Counted from the stretch's first letter, positions 7,786 through 16,489 are shown. The stretch: 64,000 nucleotides of DNA from Streptomyces broussonetiae (GCF_009796285.1 NZ_CP047020.1:9114001-9178000); one strand, 5' to 3'. The notes: generated from the letters alone by a model not told the origin. Numbers and translations are program-made.

Positions 7786-8949
7786 ATGAGCACCACCCCC
7801 GTCATCGCCCGGACGCTGGCCGACCCCGACACCCCGTTCGCCGCCGTCGACGTACACCGGATGCTGCGCAACATCGAACGGCTCGCGGCCAGGGCGGACC
7901 GGCTCGGCGTCATGCTGCGCCCGCACGTCAAGACGGCCAAGAGCCTCGACGTCGCGGCCCTCCTGCACACCGGCACCCCGTGCCCCGTCACCGTGTCCAC
8001 CCTCGCCGAGGCGGAGGCCTTTGCCGACGGTGGCTACACCGACATCACCTACGCCGTCGGTGTCGATCCCCACAAACTGCCCCGCGTGACCGCCCTGTTG
8101 CGCCGCGGCGTCACGCTGCGCATCCTGCTGGACAGCACCGAACAGGCCACCGCCGTGGCGGAAGCCGCCCGCCGGGCCGGAGTCGGCATTCCCACCCAGA
8201 TCGAGATCGACTGCGACGGCCACCGCGGCGGACTGCGAACCGACGCGCCCGCCCTCACCCGCATCGGTCGGATCCTGCACGACGCCGGCTGCCTGGACGG
8301 CGTGCTGACCCACGCGGGCGAGTCCTACTTCGCCTACAGTGCACAAGAGCAGCGCCAGGCCGCGAAGAACGAACGGGACGCCGCCGTCGCGGCGGCCGAG
8401 CGGCTGCGTGCCGCCGGCCTGCCCGTGCACACCGTCAGCGTCGGCTCCACCCCCACCGCCCACGCAGCCGAAGACCTCACCGGCGTCACCGAACTGCGCG
8501 CCGGCAACTACGTCTTCTTCGACCTGGTCATGGCCGGTCTCGGAGTCTGCCGGATCGACGACCTCGCGCTCTGCGTCGTCGTCACCGTCATCGGGCACCG
8601 GCCCGAGTACGGCTGGATCGTCACCGACGGCGGCTGGATGGCCATGTCCCGCGACCGCGGCACCTCCGCGCAGCCCCAGGACCAGGGCTACGGCCTGGTC
8701 GCCGACCTCGACGGCACCCTCATCCCCGGCCTGGTGATGAGCGCCGCGAGCCAGGAACACGGCACCCTCACCGCCCGCGACGGCGCCGTCCTGCCCGACC
8801 TCCCCGTCGGTACCCGGCTGCGGATCCTGCCCAACCACGCCTGCGCCACCGCGGCACAGCACCATGGGTACCACGTCATCGACAGCAGCCGTCCCATCAC
8901 CACCGCACCGGTAGTCCAGGCCGCCTGGAGCCGCGTCAGCGGCTGGTGA
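7786..8949 (+). CDS. D-threonine aldolase / DSD1-type PLP enzyme
   Basis: This 387-residue fold-type III PLP enzyme has the alanine racemase-like N-terminal barrel with the PLP lysine at Lys49 in RPHVKTAKS. The C-terminal metal site motif starts at Asn350 (NHACATAAQH; His351 and Cys353). These are hallmarks of D-threonine aldolases and D-serine dehydratases (DSD1 family), which cleave D-3-hydroxy amino acids or deaminate D-serine. The exact reaction cannot be fixed from sequence. It is downstream of the DauR-like regulator; a 13-codon open frame (7749-7790) overlaps its start by ATGA-type coupling. Confidence 0.85.
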   Translation: MSTTPVIARTLADPDTPFAAVDVHRMLRNIERLAARADRLGVMLRPHVKTAKSLDVAALLHTGTPCPVTVSTLAEAEAFADGGYTDITYAVGVDPHKLPRVTALLRRGVTLRILLDSTEQATAVAEAARRAGVGIPTQIEIDCDGHRGGLRTDAPALTRIGRILHDAGCLDGVLTHAGESYFAYSAQEQRQAAKNERDAAVAAAERLRAAGLPVHTVSVGSTPTAHAAEDLTGVTELRAGNYVFFDLVMAGLGVCRIDDLALCVVVTVIGHRPEYGWIVTDGGWMAMSRDRGTSAQPQDQGYGLVADLDGTLIPGLVMSAASQEHGTLTARDGAVLPDLPVGTRLRILPNHACATAAQHHGYHVIDSSRPITTAPVVQAAWSRVSGW

Positions 8950-9009
8950 CCGCCCGGGCCACCCAGGGCTGAGGGGACGTACTCCTTGCGTCACCTGCAG
9001 CCACGGCAT

Positions 9010-9029
9010 GCCGTCCGGACGCGGACGGC
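9010..9029. terminator. Bidirectional hairpin between convergent genes
   Basis: GCCGTCCG (9010-9017) and CGGACGGC (9022-9029) form a perfect 8-bp stem with a 4-nt loop. It lies between the convergent stops at 8949 and 9043, so it can end transcription from both sides. Confidence 0.6.
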
Positions 9030-9042
9030 TGAGGCCTCCCGC

Positions 9043-9915
9043 TCAGGCTCGGCCGGTTCCGGTTCCGGTTCCTGTTCCGGACACCGACGTGCGGGGCGCC
9101 TCGGCAACCGTCGGCGCACCGAGTGAGCCGAGCAGGCGGGCGCTCTCCGAGCCCGACTCGGCGTGATAGATCGCCAGGATCTGGCCGCCGGAGTCGCTGA
9201 TCGGCAGTTTCTCCCGGCGCAGGTCGAGCACGCCGAGGCGCGGGTGGCGCAGCCGCATCGAACCGCCGGTCAGTGCGGTGACGTCGTGCCGGGCCCACAG
9301 CCGCCGGAACGTGGCGCTGGCCAGCGACAGTTCGCCGACGAGCTGGACGATCCGAGGGTCGTTGACGTCACTGCCCACCGACGCGCGGAATCCGGCGACC
9401 ATGCCACGGGCCGCCTGTTCCCAGTCCATGTAGAGATCCTGCTCTACCGGGTCGAGGAAGATCGCCCGCAGCCGGTTCACGCCGGGCCGGATATTGGGTG
9501 AGACGGCTCCGGCCATCCGGTTCGCGGCAAGCACCTCGAACGTCCGGCTCTCCACGAACGCCGGCAGATTGATCACGTCGAGCAGCTGCAGGATCCCGGC
9601 CGGCACCACCTCGCGGCGTTGCCGCCGGGGCGCCGCCGGGCGGCCGGTGGACAGGCTCAGCAGGTGCTGCGTGGCGGTCGTGTCCAGCCGGAACACCCGT
9701 GCCAATGCCTCCAGCACCTGCGGGGACGGGTTGCGGTCGCGCCCCTGCTCCAGGCGCAGGTAGTAGTCGGCGCTGATCCCTGCCAGGGTGGCGACCTCCT
9801 CGCGGCGCAGCCCAGGGGTACGGCGCACGCCCACGACCGGCAGCCCCGCGTCCGCAGGATCGGTCAGCTCACGGCGGGCCCGCAGGTACTCCCCGAGCGC
9901 GTTCGGCCTGCTCAT
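9043..9915 (-). CDS. XRE-family regulator with MmyB-like ligand domain
   Basis: This 290-residue protein has an N-terminal helix-turn-helix (about 5-75; RRTPGLRREEVATLAGISADYYLRLEQGRD) followed by an MmyB-like PAS domain (about 105-265; PAFVESRTFEVLAANRMA, DWEQAARGMVAGFR). These are typical of the many Streptomyces regulators that sit divergent to a reductase and control it. The neighbour at 10071 fits that arrangement. The C-terminus contains a Gly-Thr repeat encoded by CCGGTT-type hexamers at about 9050-9080, a possible slippage site. Confidence 0.88.
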   Translation of the reverse strand: MSRPNALGEYLRARRELTDPADAGLPVVGVRRTPGLRREEVATLAGISADYYLRLEQGRDRNPSPQVLEALARVFRLDTTATQHLLSLSTGRPAAPRRQRREVVPAGILQLLDVINLPAFVESRTFEVLAANRMAGAVSPNIRPGVNRLRAIFLDPVEQDLYMDWEQAARGMVAGFRASVGSDVNDPRIVQLVGELSLASATFRRLWARHDVTALTGGSMRLRHPRLGVLDLRREKLPISDSGGQILAIYHAESGSESARLLGSLGAPTVAEAPRTSVSGTGTGTGTGRA

Positions 9916-10070
9916 GCCCTCGATCGTACGAGCCCGGGCAGCGGCCTGCCTGGCCCTGTCACTCCCAGGATGAGCGGGGCACAGGCTGTCCCGGTGCGCG
10001 CTTCCTACCGTGATCGTGACGGCGCTCCCGGAACGGCCGGCGAGCGGCAGGCGAAAGAGGCAAGGGCACG

Positions 10071-10943
10071 ATGACAGGCAACGAGCTTCCCGGTGGCACC
10101 TACCGCGTCGGCGACCTCACCCTCACCCGGTTCGGCTACGGCGCCATGCAGCTGGGGGGGCCGGGTGTCTTCGGCCCGCCCAAGGACCGCGACGCCGCCC
10201 TCGCCGTGCTGCGTAAGGCCGTGGACCTGGGTATCCGGCACATCGACACGGCCGACTTCTACGGCCCGCACGTCACCAACGAGATCATCCGCGAGGCGCT
10301 CGCGCCGTACCCGGACGACCTGCACATCGTCACCAAGGTTGGAGCCCGCCGCGACGAGCGGGGCGGCTGGCCGCACGCCCGCACCCCCGCCGAACTGGTG
10401 CAGCAGGTCCACGACAACCTCCAGCGCCTCGGGCGCGAAGCACTCGACCTGGTGAACCTGCGCGTCGGCGGCTTGGACTCGCCGGAACCGGGCTCCGTCG
10501 CCGAGCCCTTCGGCGCGCTCGCCGAACTGCGCGAGCAGGGGCTGATCCGGCACCTCGGGCTGAGCACGGTCAACGCGGAGCAACTCACGGAGGCACAGAC
10601 GATCGCTCCCGTCGTCTGCGTGCAGAACTTCTACAACATCGCCAACCGGCAGGACGACGAACTGATCGACAGTACGGCACGGCAGGGCATCGCCTACGTG
10701 CCGTACTGGCCGCTGGGCGGCATGTCGCCGCTGCAGTCGCAGACCCTGCACAGAGTGGCGACCCGCCTGGGGTCCACCCCCATGGCCGTGGCGCTGGCCT
10801 GGCTGCTGCAACGCTCGCCGAACCTGCTCCTCATTGCCGGCACGTCGTCCGTGCGGCATCTGCGCGAGAACATCGACGGCGCCGCCCTGGATCTGCCCGC
10901 CGACGCGCTCGCCGAACTGAACGCCATCGGAAACGAAGGGTAG
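10071..10943 (+). CDS. pdxI: PdxI-like aldo/keto reductase (pyridoxal reductase)
   Basis: This 290-residue AKR has Asp59, Tyr64 (DTADFYG) and Lys89 of the AKR active site. Instead of the usual His after the fourth strand it has VNLRVGG. That substitution, and the stretch with CVQNFYNIANR, YVPYWPLGG and LLIAGTSSVRHLREN, closely match E. coli PdxI (YdbC), an NADPH-dependent pyridoxal reductase of the vitamin B6 salvage cycle. An AAGGGC ribosome-binding site precedes the ATG. It is divergent from the XRE regulator, and converges on an operon that ends with a PLP-dependent aminotransferase. Confidence 0.82.
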   Translation: MTGNELPGGTYRVGDLTLTRFGYGAMQLGGPGVFGPPKDRDAALAVLRKAVDLGIRHIDTADFYGPHVTNEIIREALAPYPDDLHIVTKVGARRDERGGWPHARTPAELVQQVHDNLQRLGREALDLVNLRVGGLDSPEPGSVAEPFGALAELREQGLIRHLGLSTVNAEQLTEAQTIAPVVCVQNFYNIANRQDDELIDSTARQGIAYVPYWPLGGMSPLQSQTLHRVATRLGSTPMAVALAWLLQRSPNLLLIAGTSSVRHLRENIDGAALDLPADALAELNAIGNEG

Positions 10944-10999
10944 TGCGGCGACCGCCGAGGCAGACCGGTCGGGAGCAGGAGCAGGAGCAGGCGGTACGG

Positions 11000-11884
11000 C
11001 TACGGCACCGGGACGCGACGCGTCACAACGGTGTAGGCCTCGGAAAGCTTCGAGGTGACGCCGCCGACCGCATAGGACCGGTCGTCCACGGCGCTCACCA
11101 GCTGTACCTCGTAGGCCGTGCCGGTGAGGAAGACCTCGTCGGCCCTCGCCAGTTCCCCGGGCAGGACGTGCCGCTCGTGGACGGCAATCCCCAGGTCCTG
11201 GGCGAGGGAGAGGACCGTCTGCCGGGTGATGCCGTCGAGGAAGGTGTCGGCGGTCGGCGTGTGCAGGGCGCCGTCGATCACCAGGAAGAGATTGGCCCCG
11301 GTGGCCTCCGCCAGGAATCCGCGATGGTCCAGCAGAAGGGCGTCGTCGTAGCCGTGCGCCTCCGCTTCGTCGCGGGCGAGGGTGCAGATGTTGTACAGCG
11401 ACGCCGCTTTGGCCCGTACCGGGGCGGTGTCGGGGGAGGGACGCCGCCAACGGGAGGTGCGCAGCCGGATGCCACGGCTGTGCGCGTCGCCGGAGAAGAC
11501 GTGCGGCCACTCCCATGCGGCGACGGCGACGTGGACCGACGTCCCCGCCCCGGACACGCTGATCTGCTCACTGCCACGCCAGGCCACCGGCCTGACGTAA
11601 CCGTCGACGATGCCCTGGTGCTCGATGGTCTCGTGCATGGCGGCATCCAGCTGCGCGACAGTGAACGGGACGCGGAAGTTCAGTTCCCGTGCCGAGACAT
11701 GGAAACGCTCGAAGTGTTCGACGGACTTGAAGGGACGGCCGTCGTACACGCGGATTCCCTCGAAGATGCCACCGCCGTAGTGCATCCCGTGCGACAGGAC
11801 ATGGAGGCGGGCATCGCGCCAGGGCACGAAACCGCCGTCCAGCCAGATCACGCCGTCACGGTCGTCGAACGGAACGGGGGTCAT
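11000..11884 (-). CDS. Class IV (BCAT-like) aminotransferase of the BacA-like operon
   Basis: This 294-residue fold-type IV PLP transaminase has the BCAT signatures GGGIFEGIRVYDG, YVRPVAWRGSE, the PLP lysine at about Lys159 (RAKAASLYN) and FLAEATGANLFLV. It is the last gene of a five-gene operon and its ATG overlaps the ATP-grasp stop by 4 bases. In isolation it would be called ilvE, but its place behind a BacA-like gene and a ligase suggests it aminates a pathway-specific 2-oxo acid, the role BacF (a different fold) plays in bacilysin. That role is inference. Confidence 0.85.
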   Translation of the reverse strand: MTPVPFDDRDGVIWLDGGFVPWRDARLHVLSHGMHYGGGIFEGIRVYDGRPFKSVEHFERFHVSARELNFRVPFTVAQLDAAMHETIEHQGIVDGYVRPVAWRGSEQISVSGAGTSVHVAVAAWEWPHVFSGDAHSRGIRLRTSRWRRPSPDTAPVRAKAASLYNICTLARDEAEAHGYDDALLLDHRGFLAEATGANLFLVIDGALHTPTADTFLDGITRQTVLSLAQDLGIAVHERHVLPGELARADEVFLTGTAYEVQLVSAVDDRSYAVGGVTSKLSEAYTVVTRRVPVP

Positions 11885-13170
11885 GCCTGCTGCTCCTCGT
11901 CGCGGTGGTCGGTGTCGTCGGCGGCGTAGTCGATGCGAATGGCCCGTTCCAGGAACTGGTGGAACTCCTCGGCCTCGGCGGTGTTGGCGTGCCGGGACAG
12001 CACGAACGCCGGATAGCCGGTGAAGTCCGGGTAGGGCCGTACGACATCGCCGGGAAAGAGCATCTGCACGACGTGGTCGACCCTCGGGTCGTCACGCAGC
12101 TCGTCCAGGCCGTGGATCGCGGTGATCCGGCCGGACCCGCCGCAGGGAACGATGTAGTTGGCCGCGGCTGCCACAGCCGTGGGCAGTGGGCCGGCGCTCA
12201 GGGACTCGGGCGCGATGCCGACGGCGATCCTGAGTGCCTGCGCCGCGAAGTCGATGCCGGTCACCCGGGAGGCGATGTACTGGGACACCCCGGAGCCTCC
12301 GATCCTGGCTCCCATCTCCAGCAGATACGGCGTCACTCCGCCGCGCAGCCGCAGTTCCGTGTGGGTGGGCCCGTCCGTGATGCCTAGGGCCTTGTGCGCG
12401 GCGGTCACCTCACGCCGGATGTCCTCCTGAACGGCCTCGGGCAGGCGGGCGGGCGCGCGGTAGACACCCTCCTCGAAGTGCGGTCCCTGGGGGTCGCCCT
12501 TGTAGCCGATGGTCAGGATCTGCACGTCACCGGCGTGCGCGAGGGACTCGACGGCGAACTCGGGACCGTCCAGGTACTCCTCGACGACCAGGCCGTCCAC
12601 TCGGCCGAGCTTGCTGCGGCAGGTTTCCCTGACCTCGTCCACGACGCTGCGCAGGCTCTGCGGGGACTCGGCCTTGGTGACGCCGAGGCTGGAGAAGCCA
12701 TGTGCAGGCTTCACCACGACGGGGAAGGCCAGGTGGGCCGCCTTCGTCCAGTCGTCCGTGTCGTCCAGCCGGACGAAACCGGGCACATGGAGCCCCGCCG
12801 CCGCCAGACGCTCCCTCATGACGCGCTTGTCCTGCGCGCCGAGCGCCGCGTCGCGGCCGATACCGGGCAGTCCGAGCAGTTCGGCGGCCTCGGCGACGAA
12901 CGGCACGGCAGGGTCGTAGAGCGTGGCGATGCCCTGGAAGGCGTTCTCCTCGTGCCGTCGCCGCAGGGCGTCCAGCGCGCCGGCCGGGTCGGCTTCGATG
13001 TCCAGGCGCAGCACGTCCACGACGGCGGGCGGCAACCGGTCCTCGGACACGGCTTCGTCGGGCCGGGGAATCAGTACGAGGCCGATCCCGGCCCGCTGTG
13101 CGCTCTCGAAGACCCAGGGGAGCGAGGTGCGTTGGTAGACCAGTACCAGGGTGGGGGTGTTCGTGGTCAT
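11881..13170 (-). CDS. ATP-grasp amino acid/peptide ligase
   Basis: This 429-residue protein has an ATP-grasp fold: a Rossmann-like N-terminal domain, FPVVVKPAHGFSSLGVTKA (nucleotide Lys and loop), VVEEYLDGPEFAVES, and the metal-binding end of the domain HTELRLRGGVTPYLLEMGARIGG. This is the general pattern of L-amino-acid ligases such as BacD and of carbamoyl-phosphate-like ligases. The ATG at 13170 follows AAGGAC. It begins 17 bases after the EamA stop and overlaps the aminotransferase start. In this operon it probably joins an unusual amino acid to a second amino acid or acid; the substrates are unknown. Confidence 0.85.
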   Translation of the reverse strand: MTTNTPTLVLVYQRTSLPWVFESAQRAGIGLVLIPRPDEAVSEDRLPPAVVDVLRLDIEADPAGALDALRRRHEENAFQGIATLYDPAVPFVAEAAELLGLPGIGRDAALGAQDKRVMRERLAAAGLHVPGFVRLDDTDDWTKAAHLAFPVVVKPAHGFSSLGVTKAESPQSLRSVVDEVRETCRSKLGRVDGLVVEEYLDGPEFAVESLAHAGDVQILTIGYKGDPQGPHFEEGVYRAPARLPEAVQEDIRREVTAAHKALGITDGPTHTELRLRGGVTPYLLEMGARIGGSGVSQYIASRVTGIDFAAQALRIAVGIAPESLSAGPLPTAVAAAANYIVPCGGSGRITAIHGLDELRDDPRVDHVVQMLFPGDVVRPYPDFTGYPAFVLSRHANTAEAEEFHQFLERAIRIDYAADDTDHRDEEQQA

Positions 13171-13187
13171 CACGAGGTCCTTTGCCG

Positions 13188-14195
13188 TCACGATGTTCCT
13201 TGTCTGGTGTGAACCTCGGTTCCCGGCCGGGTGTGTACCTGTGCCGGGGCCCGCTCGGCAGGCCGGGCGCCGCCGATGGTGAGCCACACTCCGCCCGCGC
13301 AGAGCAGGAGCAGCAGGAGCACGAGCGGTCCGGGCGCGGCCTCCCGGCCCAGGGCCCACTCTCCCAGTCGCACCAGGAACGGCACGACGAGTGCCAGCGC
13401 AGAGGTGAACAACGGCCCCTTGCGCAGGATGAGTTCGTGCGAGATGAGGAAGACCGGAGCGGTGAGGACCGCACCGAGGATTGCGATGCCGCCCCAGTCG
13501 GCCGCGGAGACACCGCCGAGCGGGACGAACAGGACGACCGTCAGCCCGAGCATGACCGTGCCCGCTCCGGTGATGGCGGGCAGGGCCGCGACCGGCGTGA
13601 GGTCCGGCATCCGCCGCCGGTAGACATAGCCGTACACCGCGTAGGTGAACGTGCCGCCGAGGGCCAGCAGCCCTCCGCTCACCAGGGCGCCCGAGCCGGC
13701 TCCGGAGCCCGCGCCGTCGCCCGCGGAGGCGTCGGCCAGCGCGTACCCGCAGGCCGCCACCACGGCCAGCACCGTGCCCAGCACCTTGCGACGCGTGGAG
13801 GGCTCGCGGAACGCGACGACTCCGATCACAAAGGTGATGCAGGGCAGCAGGGAAACGATCAGGCCGACCCGGGAGGCTCCGATGAAGCCGGTTCCGAGCA
13901 GTGTCCCGGAGTAGTAGGCGAAGAAGCCGAGGAAGGCCAGCAGCGCCACACTCCCGCCGCGGGCGGTCGCGACCCGGACCTCGGACCGCGACCGCGGGTA
14001 CAGCAGGGCGACGACCGTGATGACGACGAAGCTGGCCGTGGTCCGCCCCGCCGCCACCGCCAAGGGGGGAGCGCCGTCGACCAGATGGCCGGCCAGCAGC
14101 CAGCCGACGGCCAGCAGGGCGACCATCAGCACCGACAGGGCGGGCACCACCAGAGGCCCGCCCCCGCGGGCGTGCGGGGATGTGTCCGTCACCAT
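13188..14195 (-). CDS. EamA/DMT-superfamily exporter
   Basis: This 335-residue membrane protein has about ten hydrophobic segments arranged as two five-helix EamA repeats (first repeat about 17-135, second about 160-310). The internal Gly/Ser/Ala linker is at about 140-155. Family members export amino acids and metabolites. The ATG at 14195 overlaps the stop of the preceding DUF6421-like gene (ATGGTGA), so translation is coupled. In the operon it is the obvious product exporter, occupying the role BacE (an MFS protein) has in bacilysin clusters. Confidence 0.85.
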   Translation of the reverse strand: MVTDTSPHARGGGPLVVPALSVLMVALLAVGWLLAGHLVDGAPPLAVAAGRTTASFVVITVVALLYPRSRSEVRVATARGGSVALLAFLGFFAYYSGTLLGTGFIGASRVGLIVSLLPCITFVIGVVAFREPSTRRKVLGTVLAVVAACGYALADASAGDGAGSGAGSGALVSGGLLALGGTFTYAVYGYVYRRRMPDLTPVAALPAITGAGTVMLGLTVVLFVPLGGVSAADWGGIAILGAVLTAPVFLISHELILRKGPLFTSALALVVPFLVRLGEWALGREAAPGPLVLLLLLLCAGGVWLTIGGARPAERAPAQVHTRPGTEVHTRQGTS

Positions 14196-15487
14196 TCGGC
14201 CCGCTCGAACTCCAATGCGGGCATCCGGTCCAGCCCCTGCTTGGCCCGCAGCAGGGCCTGCTGGTCCTCGGTGAAGACGTACCGCTGCCGTGGAGCTCCG
14301 GCGGGAGCGGGAGCGGGAGCGGGGAGGTGACGGCGGACCAGTTCCCTGGCCGCCGTGCGGTACTCGTCGTCGTTCGTGACGTCCGCCTCCAGCTTTTCGA
14401 CCGTGGCGACGAAATCCCGCAGGGCGTCGAGGGCCTTGGCCCGGTCGAAGCGCAGCAGGCCGCCGTCGGCCGGGGAACCGGCCAGCGCACCGTGCTCGCG
14501 CAGCCAGGAGTAGAGGAAGACCCCGGTGCCCGAGTCGAAGTTGCGGGTGGCGTCGTCCGCCTGCGGATAGCGGAAGACCCGCTCCAGCAGGATCATGTCG
14601 ATCTGCTCCGCGGCGAACGGGACGACACCGCTGTCCGCGCAGGCGAGTACGGTCTTGGCGTCGACCTTGATCTCCTCCAGCAGGCCGACGAACCAGTTCA
14701 TCTTCAGCGAGATGTGCTCGTCGAACGGCCAGAGTCCCTGGTAGTGCATCGAGTCGTGCAGATAGCCCCAGATGGCGCGCGCTTCGAAGCACACGTCCGC
14801 GTCCAGGCCCGTGGACGCCCGGGGCAGCGACTCCGGGGTCAGGACGGCCGCGGCTCCGGGAAGGGCGTAGGTCTCGTGGATCTTCCGCATCTTGTTGTAG
14901 AAGAACATGGCGTACGGCTGCTCGGTGATCTTGTCGTGAGCGGCCACGTTCTCCGGGAAGAACACCAGGCAGTTGCCCTGCCTGAACCCGGCGCTGCCGG
15001 TGATCAGGATCAGCGACTGGCAGTTGTTCTTGGGGTGCGGATAGGAGGCGGCCAGCTCCGGCAGCGCGGCCGGTTCCTTGCGCAGGGCGAAGAAGCAGTC
15101 CAGTCGCCTGCCCACGGGCGGCGCGCTGTTGGTGCTCTGGAGCGGTGCGAGGAAGAAGACGGCGGAGCCGTCGGCCGGCACCTGCAGGGCGTCTCGCGAG
15201 CGTGCGAAGTGCGGCCGGGTGTCGAGGCCGGCCGCGAGCCAGCCGTCGATGTCCGCGGCCAGCGCGGTCGCCTGGCCGCCCCATCCCTGCCGCTCGTACC
15301 AGGCACACGCCTCGTCACGGATCCGGCCGAGCAGAACCCGGTCCTCCTCGGTCGCGCCGGGGACGGTGCCGTCGTCCGCCTGACGCCCGCGGAACCGGTC
15401 GACCTTGGGGATGAGGGACCCGGCCAGTTCGCCGGCTTCGGCCAGCAGGTGGGCGGGGACGGGAGCGGTGGCGAAGGCCGTGGTCAC
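14189..15487 (-). CDS. DUF6421-like protein with His/Glu-rich core, function unknown
   Basis: This protein of about 432 residues starts at a GTG (15487) that overlaps the preceding stop as GTGA. I tentatively place it in DUF6421; no activity is known to me. The central region has clustered potential metal ligands: Glu236, then HDSMHYQG at 244-251 (His244, Asp245, His248), His258 and Glu271/272 in helices, and Glu302. A FFALRKEPA strand and the segment around residues 155-178 (NNCQSLILITGSAGF, NCLVFFPE) look structural. A helical metal-dependent enzyme, perhaps an oxygenase or hydrolase, is possible but unproven. It is locked in the operon by overlaps on both sides. Confidence 0.7.
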   Translation of the reverse strand: MTTAFATAPVPAHLLAEAGELAGSLIPKVDRFRGRQADDGTVPGATEEDRVLLGRIRDEACAWYERQGWGGQATALAADIDGWLAAGLDTRPHFARSRDALQVPADGSAVFFLAPLQSTNSAPPVGRRLDCFFALRKEPAALPELAASYPHPKNNCQSLILITGSAGFRQGNCLVFFPENVAAHDKITEQPYAMFFYNKMRKIHETYALPGAAAVLTPESLPRASTGLDADVCFEARAIWGYLHDSMHYQGLWPFDEHISLKMNWFVGLLEEIKVDAKTVLACADSGVVPFAAEQIDMILLERVFRYPQADDATRNFDSGTGVFLYSWLREHGALAGSPADGGLLRFDRAKALDALRDFVATVEKLEADVTNDDEYRTAARELVRRHLPAPAPAPAGAPRQRYVFTEDQQALLRAKQGLDRMPALEFERAEW

Positions 15488-16062
15488 AGGGCTGCTCCCG
15501 CCGCCACGAGCTGCTTGTCCTCGACGCCGACCGCCAGAACCTGATGCACCGTGAACACCATGGGTACGGCGCCGAAGTCCCGTACGACACGCAGGTTGTG
15601 GTTCTGGGCCGCGACGATGGTGGTGATACAGCCCTCGACGCGCCCCTCGGCACACTCGATGGCCGCCTGGGAGTTGCTGAGCACCTCCCGGATCTCCGTC
15701 CCGGCGGGCACGAGCCCCGTGGGCGCCGGGTGCGAAGCGACGGTGGCGGGCACGGCGACACCCTTGGTGGCGAGCACCATGTTGTGCGTCGGCATGATGA
15801 AGCTGTCGACCATGTGCAGGCGGTGCAGGTTGCCGAACACCAGGGTGTGCAGCGCCGGATAGACCGCGCAGGCGACCAGCGCATGCTGTCCGTCGTCCGG
15901 AACGGCCTCGAGCGCGGACTCGATGGAAGAGTGCAGCTCCACCGTCCCCTCGATGCCGCGCCGGCGCAGCCATTCGTGGGACGCGGCCTGCAGATTGGTG
16001 CCGTCGGGGCCGAGCGTGTGCAGGTGCCGGACGCGGTCCGGCCCATTCATTGCATGCCTCAT
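15484..16062 (-). CDS. BacA-like prephenate decarboxylase/dehydratase-fold protein
   Basis: This 192-residue protein has the fold of the prephenate dehydratase catalytic domain without an ACT domain. The pattern follows Bacillus BacA along its whole length: HTLGPDGTN near the N-terminus, an ELHSSIESALEA helix, LVACAVYPAL, the MVDSFIMPTHNMVLA strand, ASHPAP, then SNSQAA and a final FGAVPMVFTVH. BacA decarboxylates prephenate without aromatising it, the first step to anticapsin. Whether this protein uses prephenate is inference. The start at 16062 has GGGGGAG just upstream. It is the first gene of the five-gene operon. Confidence 0.75.
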   Translation of the reverse strand: MRHAMNGPDRVRHLHTLGPDGTNLQAASHEWLRRRGIEGTVELHSSIESALEAVPDDGQHALVACAVYPALHTLVFGNLHRLHMVDSFIMPTHNMVLATKGVAVPATVASHPAPTGLVPAGTEIREVLSNSQAAIECAEGRVEGCITTIVAAQNHNLRVVRDFGAVPMVFTVHQVLAVGVEDKQLVAAGAAL

Positions 16063-16489
16063 GGGCTCCCCCTAATAAACAGAACAGGAACGGCCGCATC
16101 AGGTGTCTCCTGGAGGCCCCGGACAGGCAAACACGCTTCAGGAAAACGATCAAGGTTTTCAAAATGTGATCTCGGATGATGAGATATTTCACGTGCGTCT
16201 CACACCTTCGAGCGATTCGGAATGACACACTCCATATCGTGGCCTCTGCAGCGGACTTGACCGCGAAGTGGGGCGAAGGTCAGCGCTTTCCGTGCACTGC
16301 GCGGGAATCGGCGTGGCACCGGAAACGCCGAATTCCCGGGAAACTTGAGGCGCAGATCAGGTGGCGCGGGGTGGATGGCGGCGAGACTTCCGTCCTGGCG
16401 GAGGGGAATACGGCCCAGTCCGTCCCGCCGGTGAAATCGGCTCCCTTCCAGTATCAGGCGCAGTCGGGCCCGCCGCTCCTGTCGTGAGG
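16063..16489. other. Intergenic region and promoter of the BacA-like operon
   Basis: No convincing gene is seen here; short open frames on both strands look random. The part next to the operon (16070-16260) is clearly more AT-rich than its surroundings and holds several inverted repeats, listed separately. The rest separates the operon from the stop of the SDR gene at 16490. Confidence 0.5.
16142..16202 (-). promoter_or_regulatory. Cluster of inverted repeats in the BacA-like operon promoter
   Basis: GAAAAC (16142-16147) / GTTTTC (16155-16160) and ATCTC (16169-16173) / GAGAT (16181-16185) are both perfect and both have 7-base spacers. TGAGA (16180-16184) / TCTCA (16198-16202) overlaps the second. 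They lie 80-140 bases upstream of the first gene and are candidate binding sites for a repressor or activator that is not encoded next to the operon. Confidence 0.4.

Noticed and set aside
11000..11884. Assignment of the class IV aminotransferase as housekeeping ilvE
   Set aside because: The sequence allows it, but the overlap with an ATP-grasp gene in a five-gene operon with a BacA-like protein makes a pathway-specific role more likely.
16176..16487. Open frame of about 100 codons on the plus strand upstream of the BacA-like operon
   Set aside because: No ribosome-binding site, no protein-like composition or motif, and it covers the promoter region of the operon.
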